Positions 22,901-34,352 of a stretch of DNA of 64,000 bases are shown in pieces. The stretch is from Ceratopteris richardii. Its lineage: Eukaryota; Streptophyta; Polypodiopsida; Polypodiales; Pteridaceae. Numbering within the stretch: position 1 is the stretch's first letter; every line of letters starts with the position of its first letter. The DNA is taken from contig CM035423.1 in the NCBI GenBank assembly GCA_020310875.1, forward strand, positions 143,408,723 to 143,472,722, written 5' to 3'. The translations under genes and the position numbers were made by a program. The notes beneath the pieces are model-generated. The model was not told the origin of the DNA, made no database searches, and worked only from the letters and a program-made list of their open reading frames with translations.

Positions 22901-24640
22901 AGCTTTGAGGACGAGCGTGTGATGGTAAGACTTAGAGTTGACGCGTTGGAGTTGTAGGTATTTTCTTCACTCTCATCGATTTTCTTTTACTTTCTTCACC
23001 ATCTTCATCACCATCTCCCACCTCCATCTCCATCATCGCGAAAATTTTCAGTTTTGATCATATCACCATCTCCACCGCATTTCCTCCATTCCACTTGCGA
23101 GAGAGAGCGAGAGAGCGATATTGCTTGCACTGTTTTTGCATGTTGTTGTGATTCTTGCAGGTTCTGCCATCATCATCATCCCCAGCACGCTGCACGCAGG
23201 TACGAAAATCTCAGAAACTGTCTCGCGGTCGCAGGTCTCTGTCGATCGCGATTGACAGAAAATTTCAACTTTTGACAAAACTAAGTGCACCACAGTGGAC
23301 TAGAGACCCTGCACACCACCTTTCCACCAAAACTTTTGAAAATCTTGCAAAATTTCAGTCCATCGCGATTGACAGCCCTGTCCATCGCGATTGACAGCTC
23401 TGTCCATCGCGATTGACTGCCAGTCCATCGCGACTGATTGCCTGTCCATCGCGATTGACTGAACCCTCTGTCCATCGCGATTGATTGGGTGTCCATCGCG
23501 ATTGACTGAACCCTCTGTCCATCGCGATTGATTGGGTGTCCATCGCGATTGACTGAACCCTCTGTCCATGGCGATTGATTGGGTGTCCATCGCGATTGAC
23601 TGAACCCTCTGTCCATCGCGATTGATTGGGTGTCCATCGCGATTGACTGAATCCTCTGTCCATCGCGATTGATTGGGTGTCCATCGCGATTGACTGAACT
23701 CTCTGTCCATCGCGATTGACTAAGTGTCCATCGCGATTGACAGCCCTGTCCATCGCGATTGACAGCCAATTTTAGCCAAATTTTTTAGGGATTGTTAATT
23801 GAAGAGTTGGGCTAATTTTGGGCACAAATATTGTACTCTTGAGCACATGAGGAAGCCTTAGGAAAGCAACTTGGGGAAAACCTGTTGCACAGTGATCCTG
23901 TTTGAACCCTGTCGTAACCCTAGAACCCTGAACGGTTACAACTTTTTCATACGCAATCCATTTTTTGAGCTCTAGGGCTTGTTGGAAAGCTCGTGGCATA
24001 TACTACACGCCCTCAACTTTTTTTTATAAAGATAATACGTTGATTTACAGATAGGGTATTTTGAAGTGACCATATCAAGGGGGATCAAAGTCAGGGGTCC
24101 TTAGGATTGTTTTCTTGAAAATCACTATACAAGTTTGTGTTTGTGCTACTGGAATGAAAATTAGTGGTTCTGTCTTTAGAATTTAAACCTTTAAGCTAAC
24201 CTTGGAACTCTTACAGATCTATTGAGAGCATCGAAAGGCGTTTGAAGCAAGTGTAAGTGCGAGCTTGGGAACACATTTCCTGAGCACTCAAAGGCAACCA
24301 AGCAGGAAACAAGAGGTTGGAAATTCTCAACTCCCTTTGTCAATTCATAGCCTAGGCTAAGAACGATGAGAGGTAGCAGTAAGTCAGGCTGACGATAGGC
24401 AGTTATCAAGTTGAAGACTACCTAAAAACTCAAGTTCAAGCTAAAAACTAAATCTCTGTACTGTCGATAACATAAAGGAAAAGAACCTAACGTGGAACGA
24501 TCAATCTGAAAGCACGAAGAACATTCAAGTATTCCTGACGACGTAATATCAGACAAGACCTTAAACACGAGGAATAACTAAAAAGAATCAAGTGACTGAT
24601 ACCAATTGATCGGCAACGAGGTTGTACTCTGGGCAAAGAA
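22901..24640 (+). other. Gyp2 leader region
   Basis: About 1.7 kb lies between the primer-binding site and gag, long even for the Athila/Tat group. It is pyrimidine-rich at first (CACCATC/TTCTTC steps), then carries the TCGCGA tandem repeat (23355-23765), then mixed sequence. No convincing reading frame is seen; the repetitive frames across the tandem array are artefacts. Confidence 0.6.
23355..23765. repeat. Tandem repeat around GTCCATCGCGATTGAC
   Basis: A core of about 16-18 bp, GTCCATCGCGATTGA, recurs about 18 times. In the middle it alternates with two spacers (CTGAACCCTCT and TTGGGT) to give a dimer of about 47 bp repeated roughly five times. The core contains the palindrome TCGCGA and its flanks TCCATCGCGATTGA are partly symmetrical. 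A single related core lies near 23240. Confidence 0.93.
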
Positions 24641-26300
24641 TTGGGCTACTTAGTTAGGCATATGAACCTTAGATCGGGACGACATCTAGTAAGGGAGATG
24701 CAAAGCCTGAGATCTTCAGAGGCCAGTGTTAACCACACTGCTAGGTCTTGGGCCCAGCAGTTGAGCCACCACTCGTACTACCCTAGCTCTGAGACCAGTG
24801 AGTCAGAGATGTCTCAAGGCATGGACAGACCTACGGGAAGTTCAGGAGTGCCTTACTTGTACCGGGTGGAAGGCCCTTACAAAACACAGCTGGAATACCT
24901 TAGGACCAACCGATTAGGTGCCAGCATCTATGAGGACGGCCTAGGAAGATCCGTGGTCCAGATTAAGAATCCTCATCAATCCATTGGACTGGAGCACCCA
25001 GCTGTCAAATTTGAATACGGTGCATACCTGGACAAAGAAGGAACCATATACGTAGTCACCAGTCACCCAAATAGGACAGATGAAATCGGAAATGTAATCT
25101 CAGAAGCGGACTTAGGTGACTTGGAACAAGGGAACATGGGTGCGGAACCTAGAACCCCTCGAGGTAAATCAGTTCTCACTAGGATTATCACTCCTGCGTG
25201 GGTTCCCCAAGACAACAAGAGCATAGAGTTGCTCCTCAATCAAGAAACTGACGAAGCCTTTTGGAGGTATAAATCTAATCAGCCAACGGACATAGGAAAT
25301 ATCATGATCTATGAGTTTAAGGATCCGGATAGCCCAGGCAGAGTGACCTACTTAGATCATGCTTCAGAACGGATCTTTGCGGTTACGGAAAATGATAGGC
25401 ATGCTTACACTTGGAAGGGTGAATTCGTTTTTCCCCAACCAAGATCAAACGTATCCTATGGTCACCCTGGGGCTGGAACATCCCAAGCTCATGGAATGCA
25501 AAGAGACAGAAGTAGAGATAGACCAGAAGTAAGTTTTGCCAACCCAGTGGGCAGAGAAAGAACGAGAACGGAGACGAATAGGGTAGAACCTGGGATGCTT
25601 AGAGCCCACAGGAACCAAAGAAATGTAGATGGATTCCCTCTGCCGAGACCTAGAGAGCACACAAGAACTTTGAGACCCACCCAGCTAGTTAAGTCCATGA
25701 AGAATTACTTTGACGGCACAGGAGATCCCTATGATCATGTGGCGGAGTTCAAGCAAGTCTTGAGAGCCGAACAAGTGGAGGATCTATTCACGCAGTACAA
25801 TGCCTTCGGTCTAACCCTTAGGAACACAGCACTTACATGGTTTCAGCCATTGGATGAGCGACAGTTCAGGAGCATAGACCAACTCCTAGAGGCTTTCATT
25901 GTAGAGTTCTCTAAGAGCGGCATAAGACACAATACCTCCTCATTGATTCACAGCTTTAAACAGACTCCCCAAGAGACTGTAAGACTGGCAGGAAGAAGAT
26001 TTAGGCAATACCTCGAAAGATGTCCTGTTTCGGAGCTACCCACATCTGCCAAACAAGTAGCCTTATTCCTTGACGGATTGCTGAGTACGAAATTGAGATC
26101 CTATGTGTATTTGAAAGATCCTAGGACTATAGAAGAGTGTGTACGCATGTGCATTGACATTGAAGATAACCTAGGGGAAGAACTAGAGCTTTCCAAAATC
26201 TACAAAGATTCAGATAGTGCATCTAGTCAATCTTCCACGCAATCCACGTCAATTGAGGAACTCGCAGATAAAGTAGCTCAGAATTAGGGGTAACTAGCAA
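24640..26300 (+). pseudogene. Gyp2 gag region
   Basis: The region has a long N-terminal extension without a known domain. From about 25690 to 26190 there is a Retrotrans_gag-like domain: the stretch around KNYFDGTGDPYDHVAEF, then LTWFQPL and a helical region. It encodes the capsid-type protein. Zinc knuckles are not in this part but follow at the start of the next region. Confidence 0.82.
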
Positions 26301-26319
26301 ACAAATCCCAAGATTTGCC

Positions 26320-29300
26320 CCTGTGAAAAGGTGCTACACCTGTGGTGGTGACCACATGGCGAATGTCTGCCCCATTATGTCTCAGCCCCAAGTAAATCCT
26401 AGTAGCCAGTACTGCACTATAGAACGGAAGTACACCAATCACACTGCGCAAGATTGCCCATACAACAGGCAGGCGGTTAGGCAACCCTACCCTCAGCCAT
26501 ACCCTCAACAGGGAAGATACCAGAACCAGTACCCTCCACAGCCATTTGGCAGGCCAGAGCAACCCTATCAGCAACCATATCAAAACCAACAAAGACCTCA
26601 GCCTGTGTTAGCCCAACAACCCCCAGCTCCAGCTAATGTGATCCCGGTAAAGTATAGTGCTGCAGAAGAGAACATGAATAGAGCCTTAGTCCCGGTAACA
26701 TCATTGCTTTCTGAAAATGACCTCAGTGACCATAGCTTTGATTCTACACATGTTGATAGCCCCCAGGCTTACTACATGCAGTCTCCAGAACGTGGTGAGT
26801 CCTACTATAGTGAAGAGCCGAATGAACCTAGTTGGGAGTCAGACTACACAAATGTCATGTATGCAAACCCCAACCCTAGGCCTCAACCTAGGCAGGTACG
26901 ACCACCATTTCCTAGAGGACCATGCTACCGATGTCAGGGAGATCACTTCGTTCGTGATTGCCCCTTACCTCCACCTACACAAACTCAGTCCGTGACAATC
27001 CAAGGCTTTTGCCAAGATTGTGGGAAAGAGCATCTTTTACGAGATTGCCCAAAGAACCCCAATAATATGCCAAAAATCACGCCTATCAACGTTATTGGGT
27101 TATTAGTAGATTCCACAGGAAGCGTCACTTCCACTGCTCCCATACAGGTAGTCACTAGGGCTCAAGCATTGCAGCAAAACCAAGGGGTAGACCAGGAAAA
27201 GAGCCCAACAGCTAGTGAAACTGAGAGCATAACCAAGAAAAGGACTAGAGTTTGGAGAGATAGCCGCGAACGTATGAAAAGGCAATGGGCGAAGAAGATG
27301 AGTGAACTTGAGGAAAGTTTACGAGAAACCAAGGCCAAAATCATAGAGATCACATCCCAACCGCACTCTCACACATTTCCACCGCTACCATCCCCATCAC
27401 CCTCCGTCCCCCCACCCCCTAATACACCTCACGTAACCCACCCACCACCCCGAGTAGGATCAGTATTAGCTGATCCCACTCCCGAGGACCTTAATATGAT
27501 GCTTAAAGCATATCAGGCCAGAATCCAAGAAGGGCCAAACGTAACTGATCATGAAAAATGCTACCCTAGAGCCGAGCTAGAGCTTGAACGAACCAAAATT
27601 TGTGCCAAAATGGTGGAATTGGCTCAGACCATGTTTGAGGCCAGTCGCCTATTTAACATCTCAAGCTCAACGAAGACACAGTTGCATTTTGATGGATTGT
27701 TAGAAAGAATAGAGAGGTTAATTGCACAATCAGAAAAGGAACCTGCCCCTCAAAGAAAGGAAAGAGCAAGAGAACGAATAAACCAGCCTCTTTAGGAAGC
27801 CCATGTGCCTCCTCAAGAAGCTTATCTTCCCCCTCAAAAGGCAGAGGAACCTCCCTCGAAAGTTTGCATGCCTCCACAGGTGACCCACATTCCTTCTCAG
27901 AGAGCGTATGAGCCTGTTCAGAAAAGTAATAGAATAAGTAATCCTCCCCAAGAAGCTTGTGCTCCAGCCATCTATGGGAACGAGGAGAGAGCCAACGATA
28001 GAGTAAGCCCTCCTTCCCAGGTTGCTTATGTGCCTAATTCTACGGAGCCAGACACTTCTTCTTCTATGAATCGGTTTGCACCAGACTTCCTACGAGAGAT
28101 TCAAGAAGATAAATGGGATAACGAAAGTGAGGTCGCCCCTCCTTTTGAACTTGTGGACGACGCACACGACCAATTCCCACAAGACATCCCATCTATTTAT
28201 GGGGAACATGAGAGTGCTCATTCTCACGAGAGATTGGACTTTGAGTCTAATTCCATACAAGAGCTACCCCACTTCACAGGCCCATGGGAAGCAAAGTCCA
28301 CATGTATGAGAGCACCCACAGTCATGGTAAGGAACGACGACTCAGTCATACCAAGGAACACGGAGGTAGTAACGAACACCAAGGTGCAACGCGGTTCCAC
28401 TTTGGAAGAATTGCCTAAGGATAGACCAGAAGCGCGAAAATGTGTAGCCAGTCAAGTAACTGAAGCTGCAAAACCTCGTTCCAAAGTAGGATCCCATAGG
28501 ACAGTGCCAGAAATTCCCTTGGATAAAATAGGAGATATGTGTGAAGGTGAAGAAGGGAACACCTATCTTCCCATTACCTACCAGGACTACACCACTAAGG
28601 CAATTTTGGACTCAGGTGCAGGAGTTGCAATTGCCACCACCTCCTTATGGAAGCGTTGGGGTAAGCCAGCACTCAGGCCAACAAGGATGAAATTGCAGAT
28701 GGCCGATGGTCACATAGAGAGACCCCTAGGATTTCTAGAAGGAATAACTCTCACCACTTGTGGTGTCGAGTTTGAGCATAGCTTTGCTATATGTGACTTC
28801 AGCAAAAATCATGCCTATGAGATGATTTTGGGAAGACCATTCATGCGATAGTTGCAAGTGGTACAGGATTGGGGAACCAATTCTTTGTACCTGCAGCACT
28901 TGGGTGTTACAACCAAAGTTAATCTCAAGGATTATTCTCATAGAGATGTCCCTCCTATCCAGTGGAATCCCATCCATAGAGCCAAAGATGATACGGAATC
29001 GGTGCATTCCATAGGATCTGAATCCTCTTGGATGCATGAAGACACCCACTTATGGATGTGCAAAGTAGCAGTAGAGGAAGAGGAGAGAGAAAAGGCCAGA
29101 GAAATAGGTGCAAACGAAACCCATAGACCCATTCAAGACCCAGCCTATGCACCTATAGTTTTTCCAGACGAAGAATTTGAACCTCACGGTTGGGCAGAAA
29201 TCTTAGCAACAATGGACGTAGCCATCAACGAAGAACAATGGACACCTCACTGTGATGAGGATGGCTATGATATTTCAGTCTTCTCCATAGAGCCAATCAT

Positions 29301-32300
29301 GGGAGAGGCAGTTCTAGAAGAATGCGAACCTAGCCCTGATGCATTTGAGGATGCAAGTGACTCCGATCTAGAGTCAATCATTATGGACCCACCATTTGCA
29401 TCAGATGAAGAATATTTCCATGAAGTGGAATTTCAACCTCAGAAGCATGGAGAGGTTACAAATGATGTAAGATTAGCAACACATATGACCCCAAAGGAAG
29501 AACGAAAGAAACGAAAAAAGAAAGAAGTCTTACCAGAGGAGGAAGAATCTTTGTTTGAGGTCCCAGAAAATTTTAAGAAGTATGAGATAGACGACAAGAG
29601 AGTCATGATAAGAATGCCTAAACGAGAGGCACTAGTAGGAGAGGCCTATGATAACAAAGAAACCACCAAGAAAATAGTTGTGGCCCTAGAAGAAAGAGAG
29701 GAGAGATGTACGTACATAGGTCATGACCTAACAGTGGAAGAAGAGCATGCGTTGATAGCCTTGCTAAGAGAATACAGAGATGTATTCGCTTGGAGTTACA
29801 AGGATTTGAAAGGCGTTGACCCCGATATATACTCACACACTATCCCCATGACCTCAGATGCCAAACCCTCTAAGCAAAAGCCTTATACATATAACGATAA
29901 TTACGCTGCTAGGATCAAAGAAGAGATAGATAGACTGGTTGAAGCTGGATTTATTTATGAAATTGAGCACACTGAATGGGTATCCCCCATCGTGGTGGTG
30001 CCCAAGAAGAATGGCAAGTTGCGTGTGTGCATTAACTTGAAAAAGGTTAATGCAGCCACGATTCGAGATAACTATCCGCTTCCCATCACAGAACATCTCT
30101 TAGAAAGAGTGGCAGGCAAGGAAGTGTACAGCTTCCTTGATGGATTTTCGGGCTACAATCAAGTAGCCATAGCTCCAGAGGATCAGCATAAGACAGCCTT
30201 TGCCACAGAATGGGGCATTTTTGCTTTTAGAGTAATGCCATTTGGGCTTACCAATGCACCAGCTACCTTCCAGAGGCTGATGTGCCATGTGTTTAAGGAG
30301 TTCCTGAGGAAGAGTTTAGAAGTCTATGTTGATGATCTTTGTGCTCATTCCAATGTTAGACAAACCCATATTCCTGAACTCAGACAAATCTTTGACAAAT
30401 GTAGAGAATACCAAGTCTGCCTGAACCCAGAAAAGTGCGTTTTTATGGTCAGGCAAGGCAAGATTCTAGGACACATAGTGTCAAAGAATGGCATATCTAC
30501 CGACGAAGAAAAAGTGAGAGCCATAGCAGAGCTACCTAGGCCAAAGAATGTCAAGGAAGTACAAGCTTTCATGGGGCATTGTGGTTATTATCGATGATTT
30601 ATACAGATGTATGCTGTCATTGCAAAGCCCATGTACGGACTTCTGACAAACTTTGAGTGGACGGATGAATGTGAGAATTCCTTCCAGGAGCTTAAACGAA
30701 GATTGTGTTCAACACCAATCTTGACCACACCAGATTAGAATAAGCCATTCCATGTTCATGTGGATGCATCCAATTATGCCATTGGATGTGTGCTTGCACA
30801 ACCTACTGGTGAAGGTAATATGGATCTTCCAATTGCCTATGCCAGTAGACAATTGAATGCGGCTGAACGGAATTACACCACTACAGAGCGAGAAGGATTA
30901 GGCATGGTATATGCAGTTAGGAAATTTAGACACTATTTGCTTGCAAATAAGTTTAAATTTTTTACTGATCATCAGGCATTGTTATATCTTGTAAACAAGC
31001 CATGCAATACAGGAAGATTAGTAAGATGGTTACTCTTGCTCATGGAATATGACTTTGAGGTTGTGGTAAGAAAAGGGAGGACTCATTTGAGAGCAGATCA
31101 CCTCTCTAGGCTCACATCGGGAGAAGCCCCACAAGGAGTGTCAGATGACCTTCCTGATGCGTACTTGTTTAATTTGGAAGTTGTACCGCAGTGGGCTAAG
31201 CCATTGGTACCAGTATTGACATACGGGCCTAACCATCCAGTGGTAAACACACGGAATAGAGAGATTGTAAAAGCCCAAAAGTACCACATCATGGTAGGAA
31301 GCATGTACAGGCACACAAATCAAGGGATCTTGGCTTGTTTCGTAGAAGAGGATGAGTACGCTAAATGGTTGCAATTAGCACATGTAGGTGCGTTAGAGCA
31401 ACACTACTCAAAGCAACGAACTTTACAGACCCTAAAGAGACTCGGAGTACATTGGCCAACTATGGAAGCTGATGTCCAAAAGTTGTGCAAGGAATGCCCA
31501 ATCTGTTGCACTAAACCACCTGTGGAACATGCCACTCTCTATCAAGTCTCCATTGTGCCAGATTGGAGTGAACCTCTAGTATCATTCTTGAGGACAAACA
31601 CATTCCCTCCAGACATGACTCTAGCTAGAAAAAGGAGTTTGGAACAAGAAGCCCATGATTATTCACTCGTTGGTGATAATCTATACAAGCGCGGTAAGGA
31701 TGGTTACCTGAGACTGTGTGTCCATGAAAGTGAGTATCTTAAGATCTTAGAAACTGCTCACCAAGGTGTAGCAGGAGGACACTTTGGACCGGATCGGGTG
31801 ATCAAGGCAATCCTATTTGCGGGCTTTTGGTGGCCTACCCTTCACATGGATGCACATACCTATGTGAAACGGTGTGATGTCTGTCAGAGGACTCAGTATC
31901 CTATACGCAAAGATGAGATGCCACTGAAACCTATGATGGGTGGACGTGCATTTTCTAAGTGGGGAATAGACTTCGTAGGTCCTATTAATCCCCCAGCCAA
32001 GGGTTCTCATGCGGAATACATCATTGTTGCAACAGATTATCTCACCAAGTGGGTAGAGGTAAAGGCTACGACAAAGAACGATGCTCAAACAACGGCCAAA
32101 TTCTTGTTTGAGAATGTATTCACAAGATACGGGCTACCTATAGAGCTTGTAAGTGATAGAGGCACTCATTTCTTAAATGAAGTGATTGAAAATCTACTCC
32201 AAGAATTCTTGGTAATACACAAGAAGTCTGCCCCCTATCACCCTCAAGCTAATGGACAGGCTGAGAGCACTAATAAGATCTTATGCACTGTACTGACAAA

Positions 32301-32740
32301 ATTAGTGAACACTAAACGCTCTGATTGGGACAAACAATTACATCATGCTGTTTGGGCATACCGAGTTGCCTACAAAACGGTACTCCAAGCCACCCCCTTT
32401 CAGATGGTATTCGGTCAAAACGCTGTGTTACCCTTGGACTTCTTGATCCCTACATTGAGAGTAGCACAAGAACACGAATGGACAGGTCATGAGCTCTCCT
32501 CTAGAATTTTTGACCTTGAACGATTAGGAGAAACGAGACTGAGAGCCGCAGCAGGAATATATGCAGCCAAGAAGAGACAGAAGGCATACTTTGATGCCCA
32601 CGTAAAGGATAAGGGTTTGAAAGCAGGAGATCTAGTTTTAGTCTATACACTGAAACAACACGCGAGGAAGCTAGAAAAGAGGGGCTACGGACAGGATCTC
32701 CACAAGTGGAGCAGTACAATTAGCCACGTTAGAGGGTGAT
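26320..32740 (+). pseudogene. Gyp2 pol region (zinc knuckles, protease, RT, RNase H, integrase)
   Basis: Three CCHC-like knuckles (CYTCGGDHMANVC, CYRCQGDHFVRDC, CQDCGKEHLLRDC; about 26330-27060) are followed by a proline-rich and charged stretch. A retropepsin site ILDSGAG follows near 28610. Reverse transcriptase has YVDD near 30330 and RNase H has HVDASN near 30755. Two H2C2 zinc-binding stretches follow (about 31370-31515 and 31740-31895). The integrase core has KWGIDFVGP, VSDRGTHF and NGQAES (about 31960-32275), with a C-terminal domain behind it. The order is gypsy-type. The region is broken by a few interruptions. Confidence 0.88.
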
Positions 32741-32776
32741 GTTCTCCCTAACTATATTAGCGGATGCAGAGTCAAG

Positions 32777-33904
32777 TTGTATCAGGAACCCCTCACGGAG
32801 GAAATGCTCAGCCGACTCAACACTGCTAAGAAACGCAAAGAGGAAGAGAAGCGAATTAGAGAAGAAGCTCAAGCAGAAGCTTTAGAACGCATCAGAAGGA
32901 TGAAATTACGAAGGCAAGGTAGAGAGCAGCCTAGGACAAATGACTATGCAGATCAAGGATATCATATGGCAATGTGTGAAGTCGCAGGAACCAGCTCACC
33001 TAGGATAACTGATCGACGTCCTTTCGTAACCCTAGATATAGGACAAGGAAAGAGTGCAAGGACTGTAAGAGCCTTGGTTGACTCAAGTGCAGCCACTAGT
33101 GCTGTTAGAGTGTCTTACTGTCAAGAGTTACAGTTAACTGTCAATCCTGTGGAAGCATATCTCATAGGATTGGGAGGCGTGGAAACCCCTTGCATGGGCG
33201 AGGTGGAGCTTCCCCTCTACATTCATGATGAGGCAATGACAGTTAAAGTACTAGTGTGTCAAGATGAGGATCTCACTGAACCTCTTGTCTTGGGTCAAGA
33301 CTGGATCTATGACCAAGCAGTCAACTTAAACCTAAGAAGTGGACTTCTTCAGGTATGGGTCAATCATAGTCGAATTACAGTAGAGTTGGATAATGGAGCA
33401 CTCAAGGAACTAGAAAAGGCACAGACTCCTGGTCCCTCCACGGGTGCACATGAAGTTGACCATGTTGTTCTTGTCCAAAACTATGTGTTGCAGAGGAATG
33501 ATATTCGCAAAAAAGGAGTCAGGGATGCAAAGGAATTCCCTTCTTTTCCAAAGGCCAGAAGGAGGCAACAACCAAAGGTGGAGCAAAGGCAGAAGAAGCA
33601 GAGTACTACCTATGCCGGACATCAAAAGAACCTGTGCAGCAGAACGTCTCAACAAGTGAACCAAGTGTGGGTGCGAAAAGGCGAACACCCGGTTGCACCC
33701 ACGCCAACCGTACGGGCAAAGCCTCTTATTAGTAACCAACAACACGTCACTAATAAGAGGTCTTTCGGAAATTCTTCTGCTAACGTGAAATCTATTTGGG
33801 TGCCCAAAAAGTCGATGAAGGCTAGCCCACAATCAAGACAAATTTGGGTGCCTAAGGCTTGTTTGCGGGCTCAAATAGCTATACCAAGAACACACCCTAC
33901 ATAG
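32777..33904 (+). other. Gyp2 extra coding region 1: retropepsin-like domain and WVPK repeats
   Basis: The frame of about 375 codons has a basic, coiled-coil-like N-terminus (about residues 10-60). A retropepsin-like fold follows (about 85-200), recognisable from VTLDIGQG, ALVDS, LIGLGGVETPCMGEVELPL and LVLGQDWIYD. The tail (about 290-375) repeats W-V-P-K or W-V-R-K motifs (QVWVRKG, SIWVPKK, QIWVPKA). It follows the integrase C-terminus closely and so probably belongs to the element. It is a second protease-like domain in addition to the one in pol. Its role is unknown. Confidence 0.65.
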
Positions 33905-34352
33905 CATGATCCATTCACTCGCACAGCCTACATCCACTCATTTTCAACACCAAGGCACATGAGCACGAATAGAATCATTTGTAAATGGGTCCCTAAAAGG
34001 TCTCATGTTCAAGCTGACACACCTATAAAGCTCTCGAGAGTCTCTACGGAACCACGAGCAAAACCCATCCACTGCATTTGGCAGCCCAAGACTTGTAACA
34101 AACCCCCGGACCTCGATTGTAAATCCATGACCACCTACTAACCGCTTCACTCTCATATCACATCATTTTGCTTAGCTCTTAGGTCTACCTAACTCCTAAT
34201 TCCACACACCAGCACCGAGCACTCATTAACCCCTAACCACTCCCGAACTTTAAGTTAATGTTGTAACAAGGGACACCATGTCATTTTTGTGTCCATTGCA
34301 ATGTTAACGTTTATTCATATATTCTCACAGAATCCGCTGCGACATTTTCAAC
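33905..34352 (+). other. Gyp2 spacer between extra coding regions
   Basis: There is no long frame. Short stretches still resemble the W-x-P-K motif (CKWVPKR near 33980 and CIWQPKT near 34075), so the motif-bearing region once reached further. The right part is a plain AT-rich spacer ending at the ATG of the next coding region. Confidence 0.5.

Noticed and set aside
23355-23765. CRISPR-like regular repeat array
   Set aside because: Spacers are not unique but alternate between two fixed sequences, and the setting is a plant retrotransposon leader.
23281-23769. Repeated Asn/Arg/Asp/Gln frames on the minus strand of the Gyp2 leader (possible repeat protein)
   Set aside because: All three minus frames are open across the TCGCGA tandem repeat, as expected of the repeat itself. 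No flanking domain.
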